Shown here: positions 18,691-27,783 of the stretch, piece by piece
Position numbering within the stretch: the stretch's first letter is position 1
Layout: the number at the start of each line of letters is the position of its first letter
Assembly (NCBI GenBank): GCA_022843385.1
Contig: JALHNT010000007.1
Span: 20,240-84,239 of the forward strand
DNA length: 64,000 bases
Source: Anaerolineae bacterium
GTDB taxonomy: Bacteria > Chloroflexota > Anaerolineae > Aggregatilineales > Phototrophicaceae
Reading direction: 5' to 3'
Made by a program: the position numbers and the translations under genes
Notes under the pieces: model-generated
What the model was told of the DNA's origin: nothing
The model's input: the letters and a program-made list of their open reading frames with translations, nothing else
The model's database searches: none

Positions 18691-19500
18691 ATGACCGACG
18701 AAAAACACACTATCCCGCCAAAAAACGACAAGTTAGCCGAAGGAAACACTGCTGAAGTCTTCGCATGGGGCGAGGGGCGCATCCTCAAGTTATGGCACAG
18801 CGGCTATTCGCGCCAGGCAGCTCAACACGAAGCTCTCGTCGGGCGCACTATCTACCAACTTGGGATCCCGTCACCAGAGGTCATTGAGCTTGTCCAACTG
18901 GAAGAGCGATATGGGATCGTCTATTCGCATGTTCCAGGCGTAGCGCTCAAGACTTGGTTACTGGCAGTACGCCAGCGTTTGGACACCGCTGCCCGCTGGC
19001 TTGGTCGCCTGCACGCACAAATTCATAACCACACTGCAGATAGTACCCTGCCATCGCATCGTCACCGTACTCGTGATCGCATTATGTCGGTCTCAGAGCT
19101 TTCGATCCCTGACCGCGAGCGACTCGTGCTAATCCTGGATGCTCTCCCTGACGGAGATCAAGTCTGCCATGGTGACTTTCATCCAGACAACGTATTGATC
19201 GAAGGCTCACATGCGATTGTCATAGATTGGTCTGACGCATCAGCGGGACCTCCCGAAGCGGATGTCACTAGAACCCTGCTGTTGGTTGAGGGTGCCGATG
19301 TGCCACTGAAGCTCCGTAAAGCATTCAACAAAGTATACATTGAGGAATACCAGCGTCATCGCACGCTCGACACCGCACTCACCACGCGCTGGTATCCGAT
19401 TCTGGCTGCGGCTCGGCTTGCAGAAAACCTTGAACGACTACCGGGCGAAACACAACGACTTCAAACAATCGTAAACAAGGTACTACTGAATCGCGTCTAG
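18691..19500 (+). CDS. aminoglycoside phosphotransferase-fold (APH) kinase
   Basis: A 269-aa protein of the APH/choline kinase-like family (PF01636). The N-lobe has GNTAEVFAWGEGRILKLW with the nucleotide-binding Lys; the catalytic loop is HGDFHPDNVL; the metal-binding Asp follows in VIDWSDASAGPPEADV. These kinases phosphorylate small molecules, and most are not resistance enzymes; the substrate is unknown. The track start (18586) is replaced by the ATG at 18691, preceded by CGGAG nine bases upstream. It is the first gene of cargo 2 and ends in a possible hairpin (AAGGATG...CATCCTTTT at about 19519-19548). Confidence 0.85.
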   Translation: MTDEKHTIPPKNDKLAEGNTAEVFAWGEGRILKLWHSGYSRQAAQHEALVGRTIYQLGIPSPEVIELVQLEERYGIVYSHVPGVALKTWLLAVRQRLDTAARWLGRLHAQIHNHTADSTLPSHRHRTRDRIMSVSELSIPDRERLVLILDALPDGDQVCHGDFHPDNVLIEGSHAIVIDWSDASAGPPEADVTRTLLLVEGADVPLKLRKAFNKVYIEEYQRHRTLDTALTTRWYPILAAARLAENLERLPGETQRLQTIVNKVLLNRV

Positions 19501-19580
19501 CGCACCGTGGGAGATGAGAAGGATGAGCCACAGGGCCACATCCTTTTGCAGAGCGAAAACCGCAACCCTTAGAAACAAAT

Positions 19581-19616
19581 AGACCGCCAGGAACTGGATA
19601 AAGTCCCTTGCGGTCT
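19581..19616 (-). terminator. rho-independent-type terminator of the minus-strand hydrolase gene
   Basis: On the minus strand AGACCGC and GCGGTCT close a stem that continues with AGG/CCT, followed by ATTTGTTTCT. It lies 15 bases past the end of the alpha/beta hydrolase gene and faces the end of the APH gene. Confidence 0.6.
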
Positions 19617-19631
19617 AACACATTCGCCGCC

Positions 19632-21044
19632 CTACCGATTAATCCATTCCACGATGTCCGCAATGACTTCGGCATCGACAAATCCCGGCTCACTGTAATC
19701 GGTCGGAACCGCCATCCGATCCAGCGAACCCAACGCCATGAAGATGTGGTTCAGCGTCGGATAGGACACGAGCGTGACGTTTTCGCGTTCACCCAGCAGT
19801 TCTTGCCACGTCGTAAAGTCTGACATGGTGACCTGATAGTCCCGTTCGCCTTGCAGGATCAGCATCGGCGTTTCGAGCGACTGTGCGGTATCGCCAGGAA
19901 CATATTCCATCATGCTCGCCCAGTAGGCAGCCTGGTTGGTATCCCCACCAAAGGCGGCGACCGGGTCTGCGCCATTGCGGATAGCGTTCAACACCTCCAC
20001 CAGCGCATCCAGCCCACCCACATCCGCGTTCGCATCCAGGCTGCGCAGGTAATTGACCTGTGTACTCAAGACCTGATCGAACGAGAATGGTGTCCCCGCC
20101 ATCAGAACAGCACCTGCCAACGCGGTGTCACGCTCGGCAATGCGCGGAGCAAACATCGCACCCAGGCTATGCCCAATTACGAAGATACGAGTGCTATCGA
20201 TGCGGTCGTTACCGCGCAGTAATGCGATGGCAGCGAGTGCGTCATTGGTCACTTCATCATCCACCGTAAAACCGGAGATGGGTTCACGATAGACATAGGT
20301 GCGCTTGTCATAGCGGAGGACGGCGATACCCTGTGATGCAAGACCCTGGGCAAGATCGCGATAGGGTTTGTTCAGTCCCAGCGTGCCATCGCGGTCGTTC
20401 GGTCCTGAGCCGTGAACAATCACCACCGCTGGGAATGTTCCCTCACCTGCGGGTAATGAGAGCGTCGCAGGCAATTCGAATGTTCCACTGGTCAGGACAA
20501 TCTCCTGCTCGGTGAAGTTTTCCGTATTAACGTAGGCGGCGGTAACCGGCGTTGTCGGAGCCGCATTTGTCAGGGTATGTCCCAGCAATGTCTGGTTGAT
20601 GATGGCGCTTTCCGCCGCCAACACATCCTGTGCCGCAAAGATCGCGATGACATAGGTGAGATCATTGTCAACACGCCCCAGTACGGCGGCAAGCATTCCA
20701 TCTGGAAGCATATAGACATTTTGCGTCCATCGGTCACCGCTCGGCAGTGGAATGTCCATGGTCTGAACGGGTTGTGCAGAGAAATCTGGGCTAATTTGAC
20801 TTAACGCTGCCTGGATGCCCGCCTGCACATCGGCACCTTCGACCACCAGCGCGTACAGGTTCGCGGTCGCCGCTGGATTGATGAAGTGTGCCATCTCCGG
20901 TGTGCTTTGATTTGCCCAACCTGCCGGGATGGGGATTTGATAAAGTCCTGCACCATCGGTATACATGTCAGTCTCCTCCTGGGCATGGGTTGTCACGGGC
21001 AACGTGAATAACAGCACGATCAACATGAGCATCAGCTTCTTCAT
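19632..21044 (-). CDS. secreted alpha/beta hydrolase
   Basis: The N-terminus MKKLMLMLIVLLFTLPVTTHAQ is a signal peptide. A first domain of about 150 residues (GLYQIPIPAGWANQSTPE...) resembles the accessory domain of the second hydrolase of this island. The C-terminal alpha/beta hydrolase has an oxyanion-type IVHGSGPNDRDG, nucleophile GHSLG, acid in LQGERDY and histidine in TLNHIF. It probably acts outside the cytoplasm as an esterase or peptidase of unknown substrate. It is transcribed divergently from the MalT-like regulator, which may control it. Confidence 0.85.
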   Translation of the reverse strand: MKKLMLMLIVLLFTLPVTTHAQEETDMYTDGAGLYQIPIPAGWANQSTPEMAHFINPAATANLYALVVEGADVQAGIQAALSQISPDFSAQPVQTMDIPLPSGDRWTQNVYMLPDGMLAAVLGRVDNDLTYVIAIFAAQDVLAAESAIINQTLLGHTLTNAAPTTPVTAAYVNTENFTEQEIVLTSGTFELPATLSLPAGEGTFPAVVIVHGSGPNDRDGTLGLNKPYRDLAQGLASQGIAVLRYDKRTYVYREPISGFTVDDEVTNDALAAIALLRGNDRIDSTRIFVIGHSLGAMFAPRIAERDTALAGAVLMAGTPFSFDQVLSTQVNYLRSLDANADVGGLDALVEVLNAIRNGADPVAAFGGDTNQAAYWASMMEYVPGDTAQSLETPMLILQGERDYQVTMSDFTTWQELLGERENVTLVSYPTLNHIFMALGSLDRMAVPTDYSEPGFVDAEVIADIVEWINR

Positions 21045-21245
21045 GGGGTATCTCTCTTGGCTATGTAGACGATGACCTGATCATAGGGCGGTCCAAGGCA
21101 CAAGTGAATTCCTCGCAGGTGGAGACTCTGAGAGGCAGCGAGGGTAGACCAAAGTAGAGGGTAAACAGCCATTGCTGTGTCAGTGTTGAAAACAGGTACA
21201 ATTGACGGACATCCATCTAACAACCATCGCAGAGGACTTATCTCC

Positions 21246-23846
21246 ATGTCCATTCCGAAGACAAAGATCAGGATGCCTCTGCTCCGTTCCGACCGGATTG
21301 AACGCGCGCTTCTGGTAGATCGAATTGAACAGGGTATCTCTCAGGGCGCACGACTGACGCTGCTCTCCGCACTTGCCGGGGCGGGCAAAACCACGCTGCT
21401 GACCGAATGGGCGAATCAAAAGCAACATCCAGTCGCCTGGGTCTCCCTCGACTCAAACGACAACGATCTAGCTTATGCCTGGCAGCACATCCTGGCTGCT
21501 GTCGAAAGTGTGGCTGGTGGACTATCCAAAGACATCCTGCCATTACTGAAGCACGATGGTGGCTCGGTACAGGCAGCCATTCGAGCCTTCCTGAATGGGG
21601 TCGACGACCATGAAATACCGTTATTTCTTGTTCTCGACGATTACCATGTCATCACCCACCAGGAGGTGCATGACAGTCTGAACTACATCCTCTCGAATCA
21701 ACCCCATACGCTGCACATTCTGATCACCACCCGCGCCGACCCGCCGCTGCAACTGGCTCGCTTGCGCGCAAACGGACAACTGAACGAGTTGCGAGGAGCC
21801 GATCTACGCTTCGGGGAAAATGAAATCAGTGAGTTGTTTCAAAACGGGCTGACCATCGCTCTAGATGATGCACAAATCCAGACGCTTGCGACCCGCGTTG
21901 AAGGCTGGGCAGCCGGGCTGTATCTGGCAGGGGTTTTCATCCGGCAAAGTAATGCGGAAAAGTTCTTTGCTGGCTTGGAGAAGACCGGGCGCTTCGTTTT
22001 GGATTACCTCACTGAAGAGGTCTTGGCACAGCAACCTGAACAGGTCTATCAATTCCTCGTCCAAACAGCCATATTGAGTGAATTTGACACCGCACTTTGC
22101 GATGAAATTCTCGCGCGTACCGATAGTGCTGAGATCATTGCGCATCTGCTGCGAGCCAATCTATTCATCCAAGATATGGGAGAGGTGTATCGCTACCATC
22201 ATCTGTTTGCTGATGTGCTGCGTCTGAAGCTCAAGAGTCACTATCCACCTGAGCATATCCAGGCTCTCTACCGACGAGCAGCACTGTGGTTTGAAGCACG
22301 CAACGATCCAAGGCAGGCGCTGGAATACGTGCTGAAAATCCCTGACTACGAACTTGCCGCAAGCTGGATCGAGCAGCATGCCCATGACATGACCTATCGT
22401 GGTCAGCTCGGAACGATAGACGCATGGCTTAAGTCATTCCCTGAAGCAACGCTCAATGCGCATCCTATGCTAAATTTTCTGAGAGGTATGCAGACGCTGA
22501 CAAAAGGCAATGCGCCACAGGGTGAAAAGATATTGCGTTTTGCGCTTGAGTACGCAAGTGATCCGGGGCTAGTCTACGAAATTCGCTCTCAACTGCTGCT
22601 TGCACTCATTCACCAGGGCGAAGCTGCCTCTGCTCTGCAACTGGCTGATGAACTCTTACAAGAAGACGTCTCTGAACTCGTCATTGATAAGAACAGAAGT
22701 CGCAAGGCACTAGCGCTCTTGTATCTTGGCAGATTGACTGAAGCGGTTAAGTTTCTGGAAAGTTGCCCCCCGACTCCCCAGTTCCCAAATAGTCATGTCG
22801 TGGAAATTCAGGCTCGCCAACGTCATGCTGACGTACTCATGCACCTGGGCTTGATGAGTCAGGCGCAACAGATTCACCAGCACATTATCGACGAATCCTT
22901 GCATGAGGTTCGTATCAATAATCCATTTTTCCTGTCAGCGGAAAGCTATATGAGCATGGCTGCGCTGCTCACGGAACGGGGTCAACTTCAGGACGCAAAA
23001 ACAATGCTGGAACGTGGCATGTTTTTGGGCGAGCAGGCATATTGGCCTGATGTTGTACATCGCGGCTATGTGGTTGCTGGGCAGGTAGCATTTGCCTCTA
23101 ACTATTTGGATGAGGCACTCCATATCCTGACTACCCATGAGCCAGAGTTGCGGACAGCGAATAATCCTCGTGTACATCTCTGGTTGCTGGTTCGACTGGT
23201 TCAGTACAATCTGAAGGTAGGGGCGGTCGAAACAGCACGTTACTATTACGAGCAAATCGTAAAGCATCGGATGCAAAACCCGCCTGATCTGGAACTTCAG
23301 GTAATCACGCGAGCATGGATTGATCTTGCGACCGGTGAGAACAATCGCGCCATTGAAGGTTGTGAATCTATCTTCTACAACGGCGGCGAATACAAATACT
23401 ACCGTCTGCTCGCAGGGTTGGTACTCGTCAACGCACATCGAATGTCTCATGCAGATGAGAGGGCGAATCAAATACTGCTACAAGTTGTGAATGAGGCAAT
23501 GACATCGGGTTATGTGCGCCTGTTCCTGGATGAAGGTGAGTCGATCATCACTCAACTCAAATCCCTTCGCAAAACCCTGGCTACAAATGATCCTTGCCTG
23601 ACCTATATCGATAGACTTCTCGATACTACTGTTGATGCTGCGCCAGTCCAGGACACTATCCTGACCGAACGGGAGCGCGAAATCCTGACGCTGATCGCCC
23701 AGGGAGATGCCAATAAGGAAATCGCAGCCAGACTCTTCATCACCGTGCATACGGTCAAGAAACATACCACCTCCATTTATGAGAAGCTGAATGTACTGAG
23801 TCGTACACAGGCGATCTTGCGTGCTCAGGAATTGAACCTCCTATGA
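21246..23846 (+). CDS. MalT-like large ATP-dependent LuxR transcription activator
   Basis: An 866-aa STAND-type regulator. It has an N-terminal NTPase with Walker [12 protein letters not shown] and LVLDDYH as Walker B, a winged-helix-like region (RYHHLFADVLR), a long TPR-like helical middle, and a C-terminal LuxR HTH (LTEREREILTLIAQGDANKEIAARLF...VKKHTTSIYEKL). MalT-type proteins bind an inducer and ATP, assemble and activate transcription. The track start 21177 is replaced by the ATG at 21246, which opens the family-typical MSIPKTKIRMPLLRSDRIERALL. The secreted hydrolases on both sides are likely targets, but no operator was identified. Confidence 0.88.
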   Translation: MSIPKTKIRMPLLRSDRIERALLVDRIEQGISQGARLTLLSALAGAGKTTLLTEWANQKQHPVAWVSLDSNDNDLAYAWQHILAAVESVAGGLSKDILPLLKHDGGSVQAAIRAFLNGVDDHEIPLFLVLDDYHVITHQEVHDSLNYILSNQPHTLHILITTRADPPLQLARLRANGQLNELRGADLRFGENEISELFQNGLTIALDDAQIQTLATRVEGWAAGLYLAGVFIRQSNAEKFFAGLEKTGRFVLDYLTEEVLAQQPEQVYQFLVQTAILSEFDTALCDEILARTDSAEIIAHLLRANLFIQDMGEVYRYHHLFADVLRLKLKSHYPPEHIQALYRRAALWFEARNDPRQALEYVLKIPDYELAASWIEQHAHDMTYRGQLGTIDAWLKSFPEATLNAHPMLNFLRGMQTLTKGNAPQGEKILRFALEYASDPGLVYEIRSQLLLALIHQGEAASALQLADELLQEDVSELVIDKNRSRKALALLYLGRLTEAVKFLESCPPTPQFPNSHVVEIQARQRHADVLMHLGLMSQAQQIHQHIIDESLHEVRINNPFFLSAESYMSMAALLTERGQLQDAKTMLERGMFLGEQAYWPDVVHRGYVVAGQVAFASNYLDEALHILTTHEPELRTANNPRVHLWLLVRLVQYNLKVGAVETARYYYEQIVKHRMQNPPDLELQVITRAWIDLATGENNRAIEGCESIFYNGGEYKYYRLLAGLVLVNAHRMSHADERANQILLQVVNEAMTSGYVRLFLDEGESIITQLKSLRKTLATNDPCLTYIDRLLDTTVDAAPVQDTILTEREREILTLIAQGDANKEIAARLFITVHTVKKHTTSIYEKLNVLSRTQAILRAQELNLL

Positions 23847-23904
23847 TGGTGAAAGTACGCATACCGCCTTGATTGACTCCTTTTGATAGATGAATCCTAT
23901 TGTG

Positions 23905-25533
23905 TCAACCCTGCCCTCCTTCGCGCGCGATCAATGTGCTTTCGGGATATGCCTCGGTCAGCATCAAGCCATCAAAATGTCCGCCATGAAGGGACTGATC
24001 GAAGAAAGCCAGCACATAGGCGGTCGTGATCTCCAGTGCATAGTCTGGCTCTATCGTACCCAGCGCGTCATTGAATGATGGGACTAGGCTCGCCAGCAAA
24101 CCCGCATCGCTGAAATTCATGTGATCGGTGCCAGCAATCGTGACGAAATACGCGGACGTAGACTGTCGGAAGAATTCCTCTGCGCGGCTGGTGATGGCGA
24201 TCACCTGGTCAAACTCCTCCTGCGAGAGACCCATCCCTGCTAGTTCCGCATCGCTCGCTGTGGTTGCGCCGACAAATTCGCTGGCAATTGTCATCAACCC
24301 GCGACCATCAATCGGCACGACATCGCTGAATACAGTGCCATCCAGGTTGACCGCTGCTGTAATCCGCGCATCTTGCAAGAGCGCCTCAATCGCGGCTGCT
24401 CCGCCAATCGAATGCCCCAACACGCCAATACGCTCCAGATCAAGCGCACCTTCAAATCGCGTGTCATGGGCATTCAGCATCTCAACTTGGTTCAATACAA
24501 AGCGGATATCCGATGCAAGCTTCCCAGCAACCATTCGCCCCTGCCGATCCACAGCCTGCACGATCTCCAATGCGGTCATATCGGGTCGAACATCAAGCGG
24601 TTGTGCGCTGGCTTCCGGGAGCGCAGTGACGATGCGACCGTCTGGATACACGACTGCCGCGGCATTGTACGGATGGGCGATTCCGAACACGACGTAGCCG
24701 TGACTGGCAAGCGCTTCCGCATAGGTGGTGTAGAGTGCGGGCAACATACCATCCCCATGCGACATGATGACGGTAGGAAAGGAGGCATCGTGTGGAGCAA
24801 GAACTGCGTCCAAAGCTGCATTCACCTGAATGCTCGTGAAGCGTTCGGGTGGTAGATTGAGCAACCCTCCATACGCAGACGCCAGGGCGGGTGAAACCCA
24901 TGTGCTTTCATTAGGCACGTCCGTCAACTCGGTAGGATACCAGACCGTGACGACCAGTTCGCGCTTGTCCGCCGTATCCTGGCTATACATTTCGTCACGT
25001 TCGCTATCCAGCCAGACATACTCAACGCGCCCCACTCCAAAGGCACCATTGGGTTTCGGGTAGGTGAAAGGCTCCTGAGCCTCATAGACATTGTCTCGAC
25101 CGATCACCTTATAGCTGCTGATGGTTGCTTCAATGGTTGGCACTAAACGTTCCGCAGCACTCAATGGCGCGACAGCGATCATCACATGAGTTTGCATACT
25201 GACCGCTTGTGACCAGACGACAGTCAAGATGTCGCCGTTGACATAAGTGGACTGGGACCACTCCCCGCTGGGCAGTTGGACGCTGGTCGTCTCGATCAAG
25301 TCCCCAACCTCTATACTCAAGCTGCTCAGTGCGTCTTCCACGGATAGTGCAGTCAAGGCGTAGAAGGTTGTTCCAGTCAGCGAATCCGTTGCCTGTGCCA
25401 GTCGATCTGTGCTGGTGTTCTCCCAACCCGCTGGCAACTGCACAGCGAATTGATCGTTTTGGTAGATCACATCCTGTGCCATAACGGGCACGGCGAGTAA
25501 CAATAGTGCTACGAGAATTATCCACTTCTTCAT
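23905..25533 (-). CDS. secreted alpha/beta hydrolase, PAF-acetylhydrolase-like
   Basis: Signal peptide MKKWIILVALLLLAVPVMAQ, then an N-terminal domain like that of the 19632 gene (FAVQLPAGWENTSTDR), then a hydrolase of the PAF-AH/chlorophyllase type: VTVWYPTEL, VIMSHGDG oxyanion region, nucleophile GHSIGG, acid near VNLDGTVF and histidine in IAGTDHMNFSD. It probably cleaves small esters or lipids outside the cell. It starts overlapping the stop of the small 80-aa gene (ATGA). It is convergent with the MalT-like gene. Confidence 0.85.
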   Translation of the reverse strand: MKKWIILVALLLLAVPVMAQDVIYQNDQFAVQLPAGWENTSTDRLAQATDSLTGTTFYALTALSVEDALSSLSIEVGDLIETTSVQLPSGEWSQSTYVNGDILTVVWSQAVSMQTHVMIAVAPLSAAERLVPTIEATISSYKVIGRDNVYEAQEPFTYPKPNGAFGVGRVEYVWLDSERDEMYSQDTADKRELVVTVWYPTELTDVPNESTWVSPALASAYGGLLNLPPERFTSIQVNAALDAVLAPHDASFPTVIMSHGDGMLPALYTTYAEALASHGYVVFGIAHPYNAAAVVYPDGRIVTALPEASAQPLDVRPDMTALEIVQAVDRQGRMVAGKLASDIRFVLNQVEMLNAHDTRFEGALDLERIGVLGHSIGGAAAIEALLQDARITAAVNLDGTVFSDVVPIDGRGLMTIASEFVGATTASDAELAGMGLSQEEFDQVIAITSRAEEFFRQSTSAYFVTIAGTDHMNFSDAGLLASLVPSFNDALGTIEPDYALEITTAYVLAFFDQSLHGGHFDGLMLTEAYPESTLIAREGGQG

Positions 25534-25772
25534 TGCGCTTCGTCCTTATCGTCATCTTGACGTTCGATTGATATGAGCGTAAGGCGCAGGTCGCGGATGC
25601 GCGCCAGAACGCCGTGTAGCGCTGCCTGGTCGACAAAGTAGCCTGTGATGAACGTGCCGCTATCGGATTGCTGAATGCTCATACCCTCAAAAGCGGCTTC
25701 CAATGTGCCGATTTGCTCCTCGATGTGAATACTGTAGATACCAGGTTGCTCGACCACACTCTTGCTCCTCAC
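25530..25772 (-). CDS. 80-aa hypothetical protein
   Basis: A small soluble protein with pattern IYSIHIEEQIGTLEAAFEGMSIQQ and DQAALHGVLARIRDLRLTLISIERQ, which looks like a compact alpha/beta domain. No family is recognised with confidence. Such small proteins often sit beside membrane or secreted proteins in Chloroflexota. Overlap with the following hydrolase gene by ATGA supports its being translated. Upstream is the beta-lactamase-fold gene, separated by a hairpin. Confidence 0.7.
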   Translation of the reverse strand: MRSKSVVEQPGIYSIHIEEQIGTLEAAFEGMSIQQSDSGTFITGYFVDQAALHGVLARIRDLRLTLISIERQDDDKDEAQ

Positions 25773-25822
25773 GTATGAACCATCCCATCTGTGCGGGAGT
25801 TAGCCCCGGCAGGATGGAACAG

Positions 25823-25845
25823 TGGCAGGAAAAGACTTCCTGCCA
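25823..25845 (-). terminator. perfect 9-bp hairpin after the beta-lactamase-fold gene
   Basis: TGGCAGGAA and TTCCTGCCA with a five-base loop, 14 bases past the stop of the upstream gene on the minus strand. No clear U-run follows (ctgttcc), so it may attenuate rather than fully stop transcription into the 80-aa gene. Confidence 0.5.
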
Positions 25846-25858
25846 TTGATGACGCTGA

Positions 25859-27346
25859 TTAGTTCAGCGGCTGTAACAGTAGACTGGGTGATCCCACATT
25901 GCCGAACATCAGTCCGTCCTGAGTGATCTGAAGCCCATAGACCATGATGCCTTCGCTGATGAAGCTGCCATCCGCCAGCACATACAGTTTTCCTGCAAAG
26001 TTGCCGCGATTGAGCCAGACCTCATTGTCGCGCACCTCAATACTCACATGCTCGCTGTAGTCACCGGCATATGCACCCAGCATCTCGACCGTCGCGGGAC
26101 CAACAATCATTTGTGACATGCTTGCAAGCTGCTGCTGCATAGCGCTGTTGATCTGCGTAGCAATCTCATCAAATGTCTGGGGGAAATCGTAGACCAGTTC
26201 GACCAGACGGTTTGACAGCGCCAGAGAAAACACGTTCGCCTGCGCCTTGTTGGTCATGATGACAATCCCGGTGTTGCTGTCCGGCAGCATTGCCATGTAA
26301 GCGGTGAAGCCACCTGCATTCCCAGGCACGCTGATGATTTCCACGCCATTGTAGGCATCGATGAACCATCCCATACCGTATCCACGTGACTCGAAACCCG
26401 GCAACTGCATGCCACCAGCGATAGCCACACCGGGAGTCCAGGTCTCGTTCAGATTGGGCTGTGAGATGACCTGTGTGCCATCCGCTACAACCCCGCGATT
26501 GACCTGCATGAGCAAGAACTGCGCCATATCCAGCACCGTGCCTGTGAGCATTCCGGCAGGAACCTGAGATGCCTCGTAGACGAACGGCGTCGGCAGTAGT
26601 GAGCTACCATCCAGAGCAGTCAGATACCCGGTTGCCAAATTTTCATCCGCAGTACGGGGGGACAGGCTTGCACTTTCCATACCCGCAGGCGTGAAAATGC
26701 GCTGCTCCACTAGATCGATATAGGTGTCGAGCAGGTCGGCATCGTCGTTGACCGCTGACGCGGCGATGAAACCGCCGATAGACGCAAGATTGTTGTTGTA
26801 GTCGAACATCTCACCGGGCGCGGCATTGAACGGCTCATCTGCTATCGAAGCAATGAGTTCCCCCGCACTCAGTGGCACGCCAAACGTCTCCAGATCATTG
26901 TTGGCAATGCCAGAACGAAATCCAATCAAATCTCTCAGTGTCAGCGTGGCTGTCCGATCAGCATCCGCAAGTTGGAAGTCGGGCATGATGTCAATAATCG
27001 GCTGGTCCCAGTCAAGAACGCCCTGGTCAACCAGAGTAGCGATCACGCTTGAATTGATCGATTTCGCCAGTGAACCCAACTGGAAGATAGTGTCGCTCGT
27101 GACAGGCACGTTGGTTTCAAGGTCGCTGACACCAAACCCCTCCGCCATGATGATTTGACCATTCTGAATCACCGCAACCGCAGCGCCCGGAATGGCGTAT
27201 GCATTTAGCGTGGTCTCAACATAATCCCGAAATGCTTGTTGTTCTTCCACAGTAAGCGCACTGGCATCAGTGGGGTCATTCTGGGCAGCAACGCTGAGAG
27301 CATTCATCAGCACGATGGCAAGGGCAATCAGCAGTTTTCCGTACAT
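25859..27346 (-). CDS. secreted serine hydrolase of the beta-lactamase class C/DD-peptidase fold
   Basis: Signal peptide MYGKLLIALAIVLMNALSVAAQ. The catalytic SxxK is in FQLGSLAKSINSS and the YxN in FDYNNNLASIGG, followed by the usual alpha/beta domain and a C-terminal lipocalin-like part (LGAYAGDYSEHVSIEVRDNEVWL). Family members are esterases, peptidases or true AmpC enzymes; the extra C-terminal domain favours an esterase/peptidase. The track start (TTG 27370) is replaced by ATG 27346, preceded by GAGG six bases upstream. Its promoter should lie in 27347-27522, between it and HU copy 3. Confidence 0.85.
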   Translation of the reverse strand: MYGKLLIALAIVLMNALSVAAQNDPTDASALTVEEQQAFRDYVETTLNAYAIPGAAVAVIQNGQIIMAEGFGVSDLETNVPVTSDTIFQLGSLAKSINSSVIATLVDQGVLDWDQPIIDIMPDFQLADADRTATLTLRDLIGFRSGIANNDLETFGVPLSAGELIASIADEPFNAAPGEMFDYNNNLASIGGFIAASAVNDDADLLDTYIDLVEQRIFTPAGMESASLSPRTADENLATGYLTALDGSSLLPTPFVYEASQVPAGMLTGTVLDMAQFLLMQVNRGVVADGTQVISQPNLNETWTPGVAIAGGMQLPGFESRGYGMGWFIDAYNGVEIISVPGNAGGFTAYMAMLPDSNTGIVIMTNKAQANVFSLALSNRLVELVYDFPQTFDEIATQINSAMQQQLASMSQMIVGPATVEMLGAYAGDYSEHVSIEVRDNEVWLNRGNFAGKLYVLADGSFISEGIMVYGLQITQDGLMFGNVGSPSLLLQPLN

Positions 27347-27522
27347 GGGTTTCCTCACTTTGATTGGCAAGCTTCCTCAAGGCGGTTAAATGAACGGCAG
27401 AACTGCCACCGTGTTGCCTTGACATGAAATCAGTTTAGGGAAAGACTAGGTGGTCGTGAATTCAACAGAGGTGGAAACCTGCTTTGTCGTCATGCGGTAG
27501 ACTAAGGTGGAATGCGTGACCG

Positions 27523-27783
27523 TTACAGTCGCGACTTAATCCCTTTGCTCACGCGCACCGAGATCTGACGAAAGCGACGTTCTGGCAGCAGGCGATTTGC
27601 CGCGTGCCGAATCGTCTGTACTTCGATCACGAACAACCCTTCTAACTCAATCCGCCCGCTTCCATCGACCAGTTCCTCCGTCCACACCTCGATCAGCGCT
27701 TCCAACATCGTCTGCACATCGCGGTTCTTCAGGCGGGTGCGGCGTCCGACTTCGCGTACCATCTTGTTCTTCGTTAGGGTCAT
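27523..27783 (-). CDS. HU/IHF-like DNA-binding protein, copy 3 (resident copy)
   Basis: An 86-aa HU-like protein with MTLTKNKMVREVGRRTRLKNRDVQTMLEAL and GSGRIELEGLFVIEVQTI, shorter at the C-terminus than copies 1 and 2. It overlaps the intact traG by ATGA and is the last gene of the long transfer operon, so it is taken as the resident copy. An HU-like protein made together with the coupling protein could shape oriT or the integrase site. Confidence 0.82.
   Translation of the reverse strand: MTLTKNKMVREVGRRTRLKNRDVQTMLEALIEVWTEELVDGSGRIELEGLFVIEVQTIRHAANRLLPERRFRQISVRVSKGIKSRL

Noticed and set aside
18411-18788. 125-aa minus-strand ORF
   Set aside because: Overlaps the start of the APH gene on the other strand and shows no known pattern.
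18691-27346. APH kinase and beta-lactamase-fold protein as antibiotic resistance cargo
   Set aside because: Both belong to broad families; the second has an extra C-terminal domain and neither shows resistance-specific features.
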